This document shows positions 1-6,380 of a stretch of DNA of 9,933 nt, in pieces (the stretch's first letter is position 1; each line of letters begins with the position of its first letter). This DNA comes from an uncultured Clostridiaceae bacterium. Lineage in GTDB: Bacteria; Bacillota; Clostridia; TANB77; CAG-508. Made by a program: the position numbers and the translations under genes. The notes under the pieces were generated by a model. The model saw only the letters and a program-made list of their open reading frames with translations. It ran no database searches and was not told the DNA's origin. The DNA is taken from assembly GCA_958402495.1 (NCBI GenBank), contig CATXTS010000070.1:1-9933 (forward strand), in the 5' to 3' direction.

Positions 1-367
1 TACTATTATAATCATACCAATCAGTCGCATTAGCATTACTGTCTCTAGCTTCTCCTTTGGCACTTTCACTGGGTTCTGTAAATTTTATGGCTTTCATTCC
101 TGCTGTTAAACGTGGCTTATTGACTCCTTTTTCTGTAATAAAAGTTTGACCTAAAGCCTCATCTATCTGTTGTTCTAAACTCGCTAAACCACTTAGTTCT
201 TCTCTTTGGCCTTTATTGGTGTCTTCTTTAGCTTTTTGGGCTTGTGTAATTATTCCATTTTCACCTATTAATGCATTAATGGCTACACCTGCTAAAATAA
301 TTAACACAATAATTGTAATGACTAAAGCAATTAAAGTAACACCCTTTTCTTTTCTGTTTCTTCTCAT
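1..367 (-). CDS. Type IV prepilin-like protein, N-terminal part (runs off left edge)
   Basis: The frame opens at ATG 367-365, behind a clear AGGAGA Shine-Dalgarno about 7 nt upstream, and stays open to base 1, giving about 122 residues. The N-terminus is a class III (prepilin) signal: basic MRRNRKEKG, then VTLIALVITIIVLIILAGVA, matching the G|FTLIELxxxI cleavage/methylation pattern. The usual Glu at +5 is Ala here. The mature part starts with a hydrophobic helix, then polar NALIGENGIITQAQKAKED. The last visible residues, ending near ATDWYDYNS, resemble the linker that in this family precedes a TxDGSMWVWIPRYAY segment. That segment opens the visible part of the gene at the other end of this window, so I infer the same architecture (pilin stalk plus SUMF1/C-type-lectin head) and paralogy. 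It is presumably processed by a prepilin peptidase and surface-exposed. A terminator at 548-585 insulates it from the upstream gene, so it should have its own promoter; only a lone TATAAT (483-488) without a good -35 is visible. Confidence 0.82.
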   Translation of the reverse strand, partial: MRRNRKEKGVTLIALVITIIVLIILAGVAINALIGENGIITQAQKAKEDTNKGQREELSGLASLEQQIDEALGQTFITEKGVNKPRLTAGMKAIKFTEPSESAKGEARDSNANATDWYDYNS

Positions 368-547
368 AGTTTTTCTCCTTTTCTTTTCTTATGTTTTTCA
401 ATTTCTTTGTTTTCATACTTTCTTTTGGTAACTTTATATTACCTTTCGATTAAAGTTAATATGTTTATTTTTTATTCTTGTAATTATAATATTTCTTTTT
501 CGGACTTTATTATTTTACAATTAATACATTTGTTTATTATTTTACAT

Positions 548-585
548 AAAAAAATAGTCAGACAAGTAACTTCTTATCTAACTAT
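548..585 (-). terminator. Rho-independent terminator of the coiled-coil gene
   Basis: Read on the minus strand, ATAGTTAGATAAG pairs with CTTGTCTGACTAT (13 bp including two G-U pairs) around a 6-nt loop, followed directly by a run of seven T. It lies about 25 nt after the stop codon at 611. The gene-free stretch 368-610 otherwise holds only AT-rich sequence leading to the pilin-like gene. Confidence 0.85.
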
Positions 586-610
586 TCTTTCTATAAATTT
601 TATTTTTTCA

Positions 611-2221
611 TTACAGATTGTATGCTAAAATTTGAGATACATACATAGGTTCTTCTACTACTACTTCTTTTCCCATAAGCTTTGCAAAAATACTTTGTCT
701 TTGCCTATTTTGTATCATCTTTTCTATTTTTTCTTGTGACCTTTCTATTTCTAGATGTAATCTTCTAATTTCCTCTTCTTGTTCTCTTATTTGCCTTACA
801 TAAGCCATTTTTTCTTTCTCACTTCGTTCTTGATAAAAATCTTCAATAGATTGTTGCATTTTGCTTATCTGTTGATTCGTTTCTTTTTGGCAACTTGCTA
901 CTTTAGTAAAATAAAAAATCTGTCCATTAAATAATTCTTCTTGTTTAATTTCTATTTCTTGTATCGTCTTTTGATTTTCTTCTTTTGCTTCTATCACAGA
1001 TTGTTTAATAACATCTTGTGAAGAAAGTATTTGTTGTATTTCTTGTGTATACAGCTGTTTTTGTGTTTCTATAATAGTATCTTGTACTACTTGTTGTCCT
1101 TTTAAAATATCTTCTTTTAAGGTATCTTCTATCGCTAAATTTTCCATTTGCTTTTCTAAACTTGATTGCATTTGAAATAATTTTTCTTCTAATTGCTTTT
1201 GCATTTGTTGGATAGTTGCTTGACTTTGTTCTTTTATACTTGCTATTTGTTCTTGAAAATCATGACTTGTCTGCATTTGACTTATTTGTTGTTTTAAAGA
1301 AAGTTGTTCTTCTTGTAATTTTTGATAAGCCTGTTCTTGCTGTTTTAAAATCTGTTCTAAAGTTTCTTGTTGTTTTCCTTTTACTTCTATTAAATGATTT
1401 TGGATATTCTCTTCTACTTTCTCTAAAACTTCTTGGTTTTCTTTTTTAGAAGCTACTAGTACACCATCTAATTGTTTATAAGTATCATAAAATGCCTGTA
1501 ATTTATCTTGTATAGCTACATGAAAATCTGCCTGACTACTATTTTGTTGCTTTAAAAGAGTCTCTAGCATCTCCGGTATCAACTTGTTTTGTTGTTCTTG
1601 TTTTGCTTCTAATCGTTGTATTGGTAATTGAATTTGTTCTTGTATGACCTGCATGATTACTTCTTCTTTTTGTCTTAAAACTTCTAACTGCTTACCTAAT
1701 ACTTGACGTCTATCTTCTTGCTCTTCTTTTTGTAGTTTTTCTTCTAATTTCTTTTCCTCTAATATGGCTTGTTGTATCTCATAAACTGTCTTTGTTATAT
1801 GGTCTTTTACTTGTTGTATCTCTTCTTCTTGTCTTGTAAACTGACTTTTTAAATCTTCTATTTTCTCACATTGTAATACATATTTTTCAGATACTTCTCC
1901 TATGAGACAATTTCCCTTTTCTTCTTTTTCCTGCACTACTTGAAAAATATACTCTAAGTTCTCAGAATATAAAGACATTTGACTTTGCATTTCCTGCAAT
2001 TTTTGATTAAGAAGGGTTTCAATTTCACTTAAATCGTGTAAGTTTACTTGCATAGGAGTACTAACACTACGAATCTTCTTAATTTTTAATTTATTATTTT
2101 TAACATAATCACGTTGTTCTAAATTTCTTTTAGCTAAATCTAATAATTCTCTTACTTCTTTGGTTTGTTTACTATATACTTCATCAATATTTAATTCCGT
2201 TTTTATTTCATTGTTTAGCAT
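611..2221 (-). CDS. Long coiled-coil protein of unknown function (536 aa)
   Basis: I do not recognise this family. From about residue 60 to 510 the protein is almost entirely Gln/Glu/Lys-rich with heptad-like spacing of Leu/Ile/Met/Val, and Gly and Pro are nearly absent: a long coiled coil of several hundred residues. The N-terminal 60 residues (MLNNEIKTELNIDEVYSKQT onward) and the C-terminal tail (IFAKLMGKEVVVEEPMYVSQ onward) are less repetitive and may be end domains. There is no signal peptide or membrane segment, so it is probably cytosolic. The frame is open to an ATG at 2296, but I choose ATG 2221. A TATAAT/TTGAAA promoter lies inside the extra 25 codons, ATG 2296 has no Shine-Dalgarno, and AGGTGG sits 9 nt before ATG 2221. 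The gene is monocistronic (own promoter, terminator at 548-585). It neighbours a prepilin-like gene, which hints at an envelope, cytoskeletal or scaffold role, but that is only context. Low-complexity Q/E/K composition will give spurious matches to myosin-like or SMC-like proteins. Confidence 0.8.
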   Translation of the reverse strand: MLNNEIKTELNIDEVYSKQTKEVRELLDLAKRNLEQRDYVKNNKLKIKKIRSVSTPMQVNLHDLSEIETLLNQKLQEMQSQMSLYSENLEYIFQVVQEKEEKGNCLIGEVSEKYVLQCEKIEDLKSQFTRQEEEIQQVKDHITKTVYEIQQAILEEKKLEEKLQKEEQEDRRQVLGKQLEVLRQKEEVIMQVIQEQIQLPIQRLEAKQEQQNKLIPEMLETLLKQQNSSQADFHVAIQDKLQAFYDTYKQLDGVLVASKKENQEVLEKVEENIQNHLIEVKGKQQETLEQILKQQEQAYQKLQEEQLSLKQQISQMQTSHDFQEQIASIKEQSQATIQQMQKQLEEKLFQMQSSLEKQMENLAIEDTLKEDILKGQQVVQDTIIETQKQLYTQEIQQILSSQDVIKQSVIEAKEENQKTIQEIEIKQEELFNGQIFYFTKVASCQKETNQQISKMQQSIEDFYQERSEKEKMAYVRQIREQEEEIRRLHLEIERSQEKIEKMIQNRQRQSIFAKLMGKEVVVEEPMYVSQILAYNL

Positions 2222-2242
2222 TTTTAAACACCACCTATTTCC

Positions 2243-2271
2243 ATTATACAGCAATATCAACGCTTTTTCAA
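2243..2271 (-). promoter_or_regulatory. Sigma-A promoter of the coiled-coil gene
   Basis: Minus strand: -35 TTGAAA (2271-2266), exactly 17 nt spacer, -10 TATAAT (2248-2243). The expected transcription start near 2236 coincides with the AGGTGG Shine-Dalgarno (2236-2231), so the leader would be only about 15 nt. This promoter shows that translation begins at 2221 and not at the upstream ATG 2296. Confidence 0.8.
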
Positions 2272-2306
2272 TAGGTTTACTTAATTTTGTAGACATAATT
2301 TTAAGA

Positions 2307-2334
2307 GCTAATAAAAAAACATCTTTTTACTAGC
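2307..2334 (-). terminator. Possible terminator hairpin downstream of ldh and its trailing remnant
   Basis: Minus strand GCTAGTAAAAA pairs with TTTTTATTAGC (one G-U pair) around a 6-nt loop. It sits between the gene remnant and the next promoter, where a terminator would be expected. The 3' flank is CTCTTAAAATT and not a clean T-run, so termination is plausible but unproven. Confidence 0.4.
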
Positions 2335-2343
2335 CCCCTGAAA

Positions 2344-2530
2344 CAAATTTTATAAAGCTTTGTTAATCTCTTCGGTAGCCCTTATAGCTTCTTCTGCTAC
2401 TGCCTGTTCTCACGTTTTTTTAGAATACTTATCTGCTCAATGCTTACTTTTATAAGCATTTATCATTCCACGTAAAGAATTCACAACTGCACCATTTCTA
2501 TATGCATATTAAAATTGACTGCCAAAGTCT
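2344..2530 (-). pseudogene. Decayed gene remnant of unknown family
   Basis: Directly after the ldh stop, one minus-strand frame reads as convincing protein interrupted by stops: GSQF, TAA, then YAYRNGAVVNSLRGMINAY followed by KSKH, TGA, ADKYSKKT, TGA, and EQAVAEEAIRATEEINKAL with a final TAA (2351-2349). The frame is constant through all three internal stops, and the composition (amphipathic, charged C-terminal helix) looks like the C-terminus of a real protein. Both TGA codons sit where Trp would fit naturally (HWADKYSKKTWEQ), consistent with two TGG-to-TGA changes. No start codon or Shine-Dalgarno supports translation. I do not recognise the parent family. An 8-bp perfect inverted repeat (2439-2446 with 2453-2460, AATGCTTA/TAAGCATT) lies inside it, so a small structured RNA is an alternative reading, though less likely. 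Confidence 0.5.
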
Positions 2531-3496
2531 TTAATCCTCTATTAGTTTATCAATAGACGTTTCTCTCATTTGCTTTATCAATTGACAACTTGCATCTAGT
2601 TTTTCTTGTTCTTCTTTACTTAATTCTAACTCTAATAATTCCCTTACACCATTTTGATTGATAATCGCTGGTACACCAATATAAATGTCTTCTTGTCCAT
2701 ATTTTCCACCTTGTAAATACGTAGATACCGTTAACACAGAATTCTCATCATCTAAAATAGCTCTAACTAAGCGATTAAGTGCCATACCAATTCCATAATA
2801 AGTTGCTTTCTTCTTCTCTATTATTTCATAGGCAGCATTCACTACACCTGTATGAATTTTTTGTAAATCTTCCATAGGGTGGTGATTATCTCTCATAATG
2901 TCTACTACCTTTTTACAACCAATATAGGCATGATTCCAAAGTACAAAAGAGGAATCTCCATGTTCCCCTAAAATATATGCATGTACATTTTTACTAGAAA
3001 CTTCAAAATAATCTGCAATTAAATAACGTAATCTAGCTGTATCTAATACTGTTCCAGAACCTATGACTTGATTCTTAGGAAGACCAGACACTTTAGCTAC
3101 CACATAAGTCATTAAATCCACTGGATTACTTGCTACTATAATAATACCATGAAAACCACTAGCCATAATATCTTTAGTAATCTGTTTCATAATTTTAGTA
3201 TTGACTTGTGCTAATTCCAATCTCGTTTGCCCACCTTGTTTTTGAGCAACCCCTGCGGTAATGACTACAATTTGAGCATCTGCACAATCGCTATAGTCAC
3301 CTGCCTTTATATTCATTTTTTGAGGTGCAAAAGGAAGTCCATGAGATAAGTCCATTTCTTCTCCCACTGTCTTTTCTTTATCAATATCTACTAAAACTAA
3401 TTCATTAATGCCTCCTCTATTTAACATAGAATAGGCCATACTCATACCTACAAAACCTGTTCCAATCAATACAATTTTTCCTTTTTTAATCTCCAT
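2531..3496 (-). CDS. ldh: L-lactate dehydrogenase family protein (LDH/MDH superfamily)
   Basis: A 321-residue NAD-dependent 2-hydroxyacid dehydrogenase of the LDH/MDH type, the usual length. It would reduce pyruvate to L-lactate in the cytosol, reoxidising NADH. Visible signatures: Rossmann GTGFVG (12-17); Asp37 after LVLV, favouring NAD over NADP; mobile loop with Arg92 (canonical R109); SNPVD (123-127); LDTARLRYL with Asp152 and Arg155 (canonical D168 and R171); and catalytic His179 in GEHGDSS. Gln85 occupies the position that in LDH is Gln and in malate dehydrogenase is Arg, supporting LDH. The loop QKQGGQTRL is one residue longer than the common QKPGETRL, so a related 2-hydroxyacid substrate (for example 2-hydroxyisocaproate) cannot be excluded. 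Start chosen at ATG 3496 because AAGGAG lies 9 nt upstream; the GTG at 3523 would place that Shine-Dalgarno inside the gene. It has its own promoter at 3562-3590. Confidence 0.9.
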   Translation of the reverse strand: MEIKKGKIVLIGTGFVGMSMAYSMLNRGGINELVLVDIDKEKTVGEEMDLSHGLPFAPQKMNIKAGDYSDCADAQIVVITAGVAQKQGGQTRLELAQVNTKIMKQITKDIMASGFHGIIIVASNPVDLMTYVVAKVSGLPKNQVIGSGTVLDTARLRYLIADYFEVSSKNVHAYILGEHGDSSFVLWNHAYIGCKKVVDIMRDNHHPMEDLQKIHTGVVNAAYEIIEKKKATYYGIGMALNRLVRAILDDENSVLTVSTYLQGGKYGQEDIYIGVPAIINQNGVRELLELELSKEEQEKLDASCQLIKQMRETSIDKLIED

Positions 3497-3561
3497 ATGT
3501 TTTTTCTCCTTTCGATTTATCACTTCTTTAATATTTTATTTTAGACTTTTTTATCGCCTAT

Positions 3562-3590
3562 ATTATAACATATCTACTTCTAATTGTTAA
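3562..3590 (-). promoter_or_regulatory. Sigma-A promoter of ldh with a possible Rex half-site
   Basis: Minus strand: -35 TTAACA (3590-3585), 17 nt spacer, -10 TATAAT (3567-3562), preceded by TG one base upstream (extended -10). The leader is about 60 nt. The -35 overlaps TTAACAA, which is one half of the redox-repressor Rex operator (TTGTTAA-N4-TTAACAA). The other half is not present at the proper spacing, so Rex control is only a suggestion. Confidence 0.8.
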
Positions 3591-3634
3591 CTCTATTTTC
3601 TTTTTATAAGTAAACACCTTCTTACTGTCTTAGA

Positions 3635-4090
3635 TTATTCTTCCAATAAATAAGCTTCTTGTCTTAATCTTTCTATATATTCACCATCCCCTTCTTCTTC
3701 CATCTTTTCTATGGGTATAAAACGAAGTGCTGCACTATTGATGCAATATCTAAGACCACCTTTTGTTTTTGGTCCATCATCAAATACATGTCCTAAATGA
3801 GAATCTGCATATTTACTTCTTACTTCTGTTCTCACCATTCCATGTGAAGTATCTGTCTTTTCTTTCACTGCTTCTTTCTGAATTGGTTTTGAAAAGCTAG
3901 GCCATCCACATCCAGATTCAAATTTATCTGTTGAGAAAAACAGTGGTTCTCCACTAACAATATCTACGTAAATGCCCAAGTCAAATTTATTATAATACGC
4001 ATTTAAAAAAGGAGGCTCTGTCCCATTTTCTTGTGTAACCTGGTATTGTAAATCTGTCAATTTATCCTTTTTTTCCTCTTGGTTTTCCAT
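3635..4090 (-). CDS. msrB: Peptide-methionine (R)-S-oxide reductase MsrB
   Basis: Reduces the R epimer of methionine sulfoxide in proteins, a cytosolic repair enzyme recycled by thioredoxin. The 151-residue protein is a single SelR domain: GCGWPSF (60-66) with probable resolving Cys61, the substrate-pocket segment SHLGHVFDDGP (97-107), and RYCINSAALRF with catalytic Cys116. The two CxxC zinc motifs of zinc-type MsrB are absent, so this is the non-zinc form. The frame is open upstream to 4189, but those codons merely translate the hydrogenase terminator hairpin. The start at ATG 4090 has AGGAG 8 nt upstream. No convincing private promoter is seen in the 64 nt between the hairpin and the start, so expression may partly depend on read-through from the hydrogenase operon. 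In an anaerobe with an O2-sensitive hydrogenase, an oxidative-repair neighbour makes sense, but that link is inference. Confidence 0.93.
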   Translation of the reverse strand: MENQEEKKDKLTDLQYQVTQENGTEPPFLNAYYNKFDLGIYVDIVSGEPLFFSTDKFESGCGWPSFSKPIQKEAVKEKTDTSHGMVRTEVRSKYADSHLGHVFDDGPKTKGGLRYCINSAALRFIPIEKMEEEGDGEYIERLRQEAYLLEE

Positions 4091-4153
4091 GATATTTTCT
4101 CCTAACATCTTTTTTTGTACTATTTTATGCAAAAAACTCATTTCTATACAGCC

Positions 4154-4183
4154 AAAAGAGGAAATCCACAAGATTTCCTCTTT
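4154..4183 (-). terminator. Terminator of the hydrogenase operon
   Basis: Minus strand AAAGAGGAAATC pairs perfectly (12 bp) with GATTTCCTCTTT around a 5-nt loop, about 34 nt after the hydA stop. The T-run is short (TTTT, then GGC), so some read-through into msrB is likely. Confidence 0.75.
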
Positions 4184-4216
4184 ATTCATTACTTATGAGA
4201 GTAGTTCTTTCTAATT

Positions 4217-5971
4217 TTATATATCATATTTTTCCTTCTTAGAATAATGTGTATGTAAATATTTATGTGGTATAGGACTACCTGGTTTTTCTAAGAACTC
4301 ACGATAAATCATTTGAATAGTTGGATTCTCATGAGATTTTCTAATGGTACTTGCCTCATCAATCGCATATAAAGCATCTGCCCTAGCCTTTCTAACATCC
4401 ATAGAAGCACGTATTTTTGAACTCTTGATAGGTTGACCACCACCCATCACACATCCACCAGGACAAGCCATAATTTCTATAAAATGATAAGGTGCCTTTC
4501 CTTCCTTAATCTGTTCCATAATCTTTCTAGCATTCGCTAAACCACTAGCTACAGCCACTTTAATTTCCTTACCAGCCATTTGTATAGTGGCTTCTTTAAT
4601 TCCTTTTTCTCCTCTAACTTCTGCGTAAGTAAATTTCTCTAAATCTTTACCTTCTAAGGTATCTGCTGCTGTTCTTAAAGCCGCTTCCATTACACCACCT
4701 GTTGTACCAAATATCGCACCAGCACCAGTTGCCTCTCCCATAGGGTCATCAAACAAACTATCTTCTAACTGATTAAAATTAATATTTGCCTGTCTAATCA
4801 TTCTAGCTAGTTCTCTAGTCGTTAGAACATAATCGACATCTCGCACACCATCTACTTGCATCTCTTCTCTAGATACTTCATATTTTTTAGCAATACATGG
4901 CATAATTGAAACCACACAAACGCTATCTGGTGAAATCCCTTGTTTTTTAGCAAAATAGGACTTTAATAAAGCGCCAAACATTTGATTAGGAGACTTGCAA
5001 GTAGACAAATGGTCTAACAACTCTGGATAATTTTTCTCTGCAAAACGAACCCATCCTGGACTACATGAAGTAATCATAGGTAGTCTACCACCATTTTGCA
5101 CTCTTTCTAAAAATTCATTAGCCTCCTCCATAATGGTAAAATCAGCACCTGTATTGGTATCAAACACTTTATCAAATCCCATTTGCTTTAAGGCAGAAAC
5201 CATCTTTCCTTTTACATTGGTACCAATTGGAAGTCCAAATTCTTCCCCTAAAGCCACTCTAACTGCTGGAGCAGTTTGCACAACTACATAAGTCTGTTCA
5301 TCCTTTAATTTTTCCCAAACATCTTCAATATATTCTTTTTCTTTTAAGGCTCCTGTTGGACAACTTTCTATACATTGGCCACAAAATGTACAATCCACAT
5401 CATTTAAACTATGGTCATATGTTGTCGATATACAAGAATCAAAACCTCTATTAATACAATCAATAGCCCCAATTTGTTGTACATTTTTACAAGTAGCTAC
5501 ACATCTTCTACATAAAATACATTTGTTAAAATCTCTAACAATAGCAGGTGATTTATCATCAATTTGATGCTCGCTCATTTCGCCTTCATATTCTACTTTT
5601 TGTACATTAAACTTAATAGCTAGTGCTTGTAATTCACAATTTCCTGAACGACTACAAGTTAGACAATCTTTATGATGGTTAGAAAGAATTAAATCTAAAA
5701 TAATCTTTCTGGCTTCTAATACCTCTGGAGAATGCGTTTTTACCACCATTCCTTCTTCTACGGTTTGAATACAAGAAGTAGCAAACCCTCTTCTACCTTC
5801 TACCTCCACAATACACATTCTACAATCGCCTACTTCATTTATGTCTTTTAAAAAACATAATGTTGGAATATCAATACCGTTTTGCCTAGCAGCCTCTAAA
5901 ATGGTAGTTCCTTTTTTAACTTCTACTTTCTTATTATCAATCGTTAGGGTTATTTTCTCTATTGGTTCCAT
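4217..5971 (-). CDS. hydA: [FeFe]-hydrogenase catalytic subunit HydA (NADH-linked multimeric type)
   Basis: Catalytic subunit of a cytosolic HydABC complex that makes or consumes H2. The 584 residues show, in order: a plant-type [2Fe-2S] domain (Cys39, 50, 53, 67); a His-Cys3 [4Fe-4S] site (His99 or His100, Cys103, 106, 112); two [4Fe-4S] ferredoxin motifs (CILCRRCVATC 151-161, CTFCGQCIESCP 194-205); and the H-cluster domain. Its three signatures are L1 TSCSPGW (301-307), L2 MPCIAKKYE (357-365, Cys359) and L3 EIMACPGGCVMGGGQP (499-514, Cys503 and Cys507). The small C-terminal domain ends YLHTHY. The Thermotoga-type extra C-terminal [2Fe-2S] domain is absent, as is usual in clostridial HydA. 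L1 has Ser304 where the common form has a second Cys. Start ATG 5971 has AAAGGAG 7 nt upstream. It is the third gene of the operon, 34 nt after the hydB frame ends. The maturases HydE, HydF and HydG are not in the window. Confidence 0.96.
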   Translation of the reverse strand: MEPIEKITLTIDNKKVEVKKGTTILEAARQNGIDIPTLCFLKDINEVGDCRMCIVEVEGRRGFATSCIQTVEEGMVVKTHSPEVLEARKIILDLILSNHHKDCLTCSRSGNCELQALAIKFNVQKVEYEGEMSEHQIDDKSPAIVRDFNKCILCRRCVATCKNVQQIGAIDCINRGFDSCISTTYDHSLNDVDCTFCGQCIESCPTGALKEKEYIEDVWEKLKDEQTYVVVQTAPAVRVALGEEFGLPIGTNVKGKMVSALKQMGFDKVFDTNTGADFTIMEEANEFLERVQNGGRLPMITSCSPGWVRFAEKNYPELLDHLSTCKSPNQMFGALLKSYFAKKQGISPDSVCVVSIMPCIAKKYEVSREEMQVDGVRDVDYVLTTRELARMIRQANINFNQLEDSLFDDPMGEATGAGAIFGTTGGVMEAALRTAADTLEGKDLEKFTYAEVRGEKGIKEATIQMAGKEIKVAVASGLANARKIMEQIKEGKAPYHFIEIMACPGGCVMGGGQPIKSSKIRASMDVRKARADALYAIDEASTIRKSHENPTIQMIYREFLEKPGSPIPHKYLHTHYSKKEKYDI

Positions 5972-6005
5972 CTTTTTATCTCCTTTCCTTTACATTCCTT
6001 TTCCC

Positions 6006-6380
6006 TTATATTGTCTCTTTTTCAATCGCATGGAAAGGACATTTATCTGCACAAGTACCACACTTAATACAAACTTTTTGGTCAATTACATGTGGCGTCT
6101 TTATTTCTCCAGTAATTGCATTAACTGGACAATTTTTCTTACATAATCCACAACCTCTACACAAGTCGGGATTAATTTTCAAACTACATAAGGCTTTACA
6201 GTAGCCTGCTCTACATTTATGATAAGAAACATGTTCTACATACTCGTCTCTAAAATACTTCAAAGTACTCAGTACAGGATTTGGTGCTGTTTGCCCCAAT
6301 CCACAAATAGCTGACTTTTTAATACTATTGGCTAGTTTTTCTAACTTAACAATATCTCTTTCTTCTGCTTTTCCGCTCAC
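6006..6380 (-). CDS. hydB: HydB C-terminal fragment (2x[4Fe-4S] ferredoxin region), out of frame with the main part
   Basis: A 124-codon frame that continues HydB in the +1 frame relative to 6346-7875. After SGKAEERDIVKLEKLANSI, it carries ICGLGQTAPNPVLSTL with Cys26, the fourth ligand of the NuoF-type [4Fe-4S] cluster whose other three ligands lie in the upstream frame. A Cys-rich segment (Cys56, 61, 65) and two ferredoxin motifs follow, CRGCGLCKKNC (74-84) and CIKCGTCADKC (104-114). These clusters normally pass electrons between the flavin core and HydA. The nominal start is GTG 6380, but no convincing Shine-Dalgarno precedes it. A separate polypeptide would have to supply one ligand of a shared cluster, so I read this as the 3' part of a frameshifted hydB and not an independent gene. 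If translated separately it would most likely be by coupling through the 35-nt overlap. Confidence 0.85.
   Translation of the reverse strand: MSGKAEERDIVKLEKLANSIKKSAICGLGQTAPNPVLSTLKYFRDEYVEHVSYHKCRAGYCKALCSLKINPDLCRGCGLCKKNCPVNAITGEIKTPHVIDQKVCIKCGTCADKCPFHAIEKETI

Noticed and set aside
216..628. Plus-strand open frames at 216-431 and 407-628
   Set aside because: They lie opposite the pilin-like gene and its leader/terminator, lack ribosome sites and have Phe/Leu-rich translations typical of AT-rich antisense sequence.
1216..1449. Plus-strand open frame opposite the coiled-coil gene
   Set aside because: A Leu/Val-rich translation is simply the complement of Gln/Glu/Lys codons; there is no Shine-Dalgarno.
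2344..2530. Genome-wide TGA=Trp recoding suggested by the remnant
   Set aside because: All intact genes here use TGG for Trp and read without internal TGA, so the standard code applies; a TAA also interrupts the remnant.
4091..4189. Longer MsrB start at 4189
   Set aside because: The extra codons translate the hydrogenase terminator hairpin, while a good AGGAG sits just before ATG 4090.
5841..6204. Two overlapping plus-strand frames across the hydB-hydA junction
   Set aside because: They are shadows of two well-supported minus-strand genes, with no start signals of their own.
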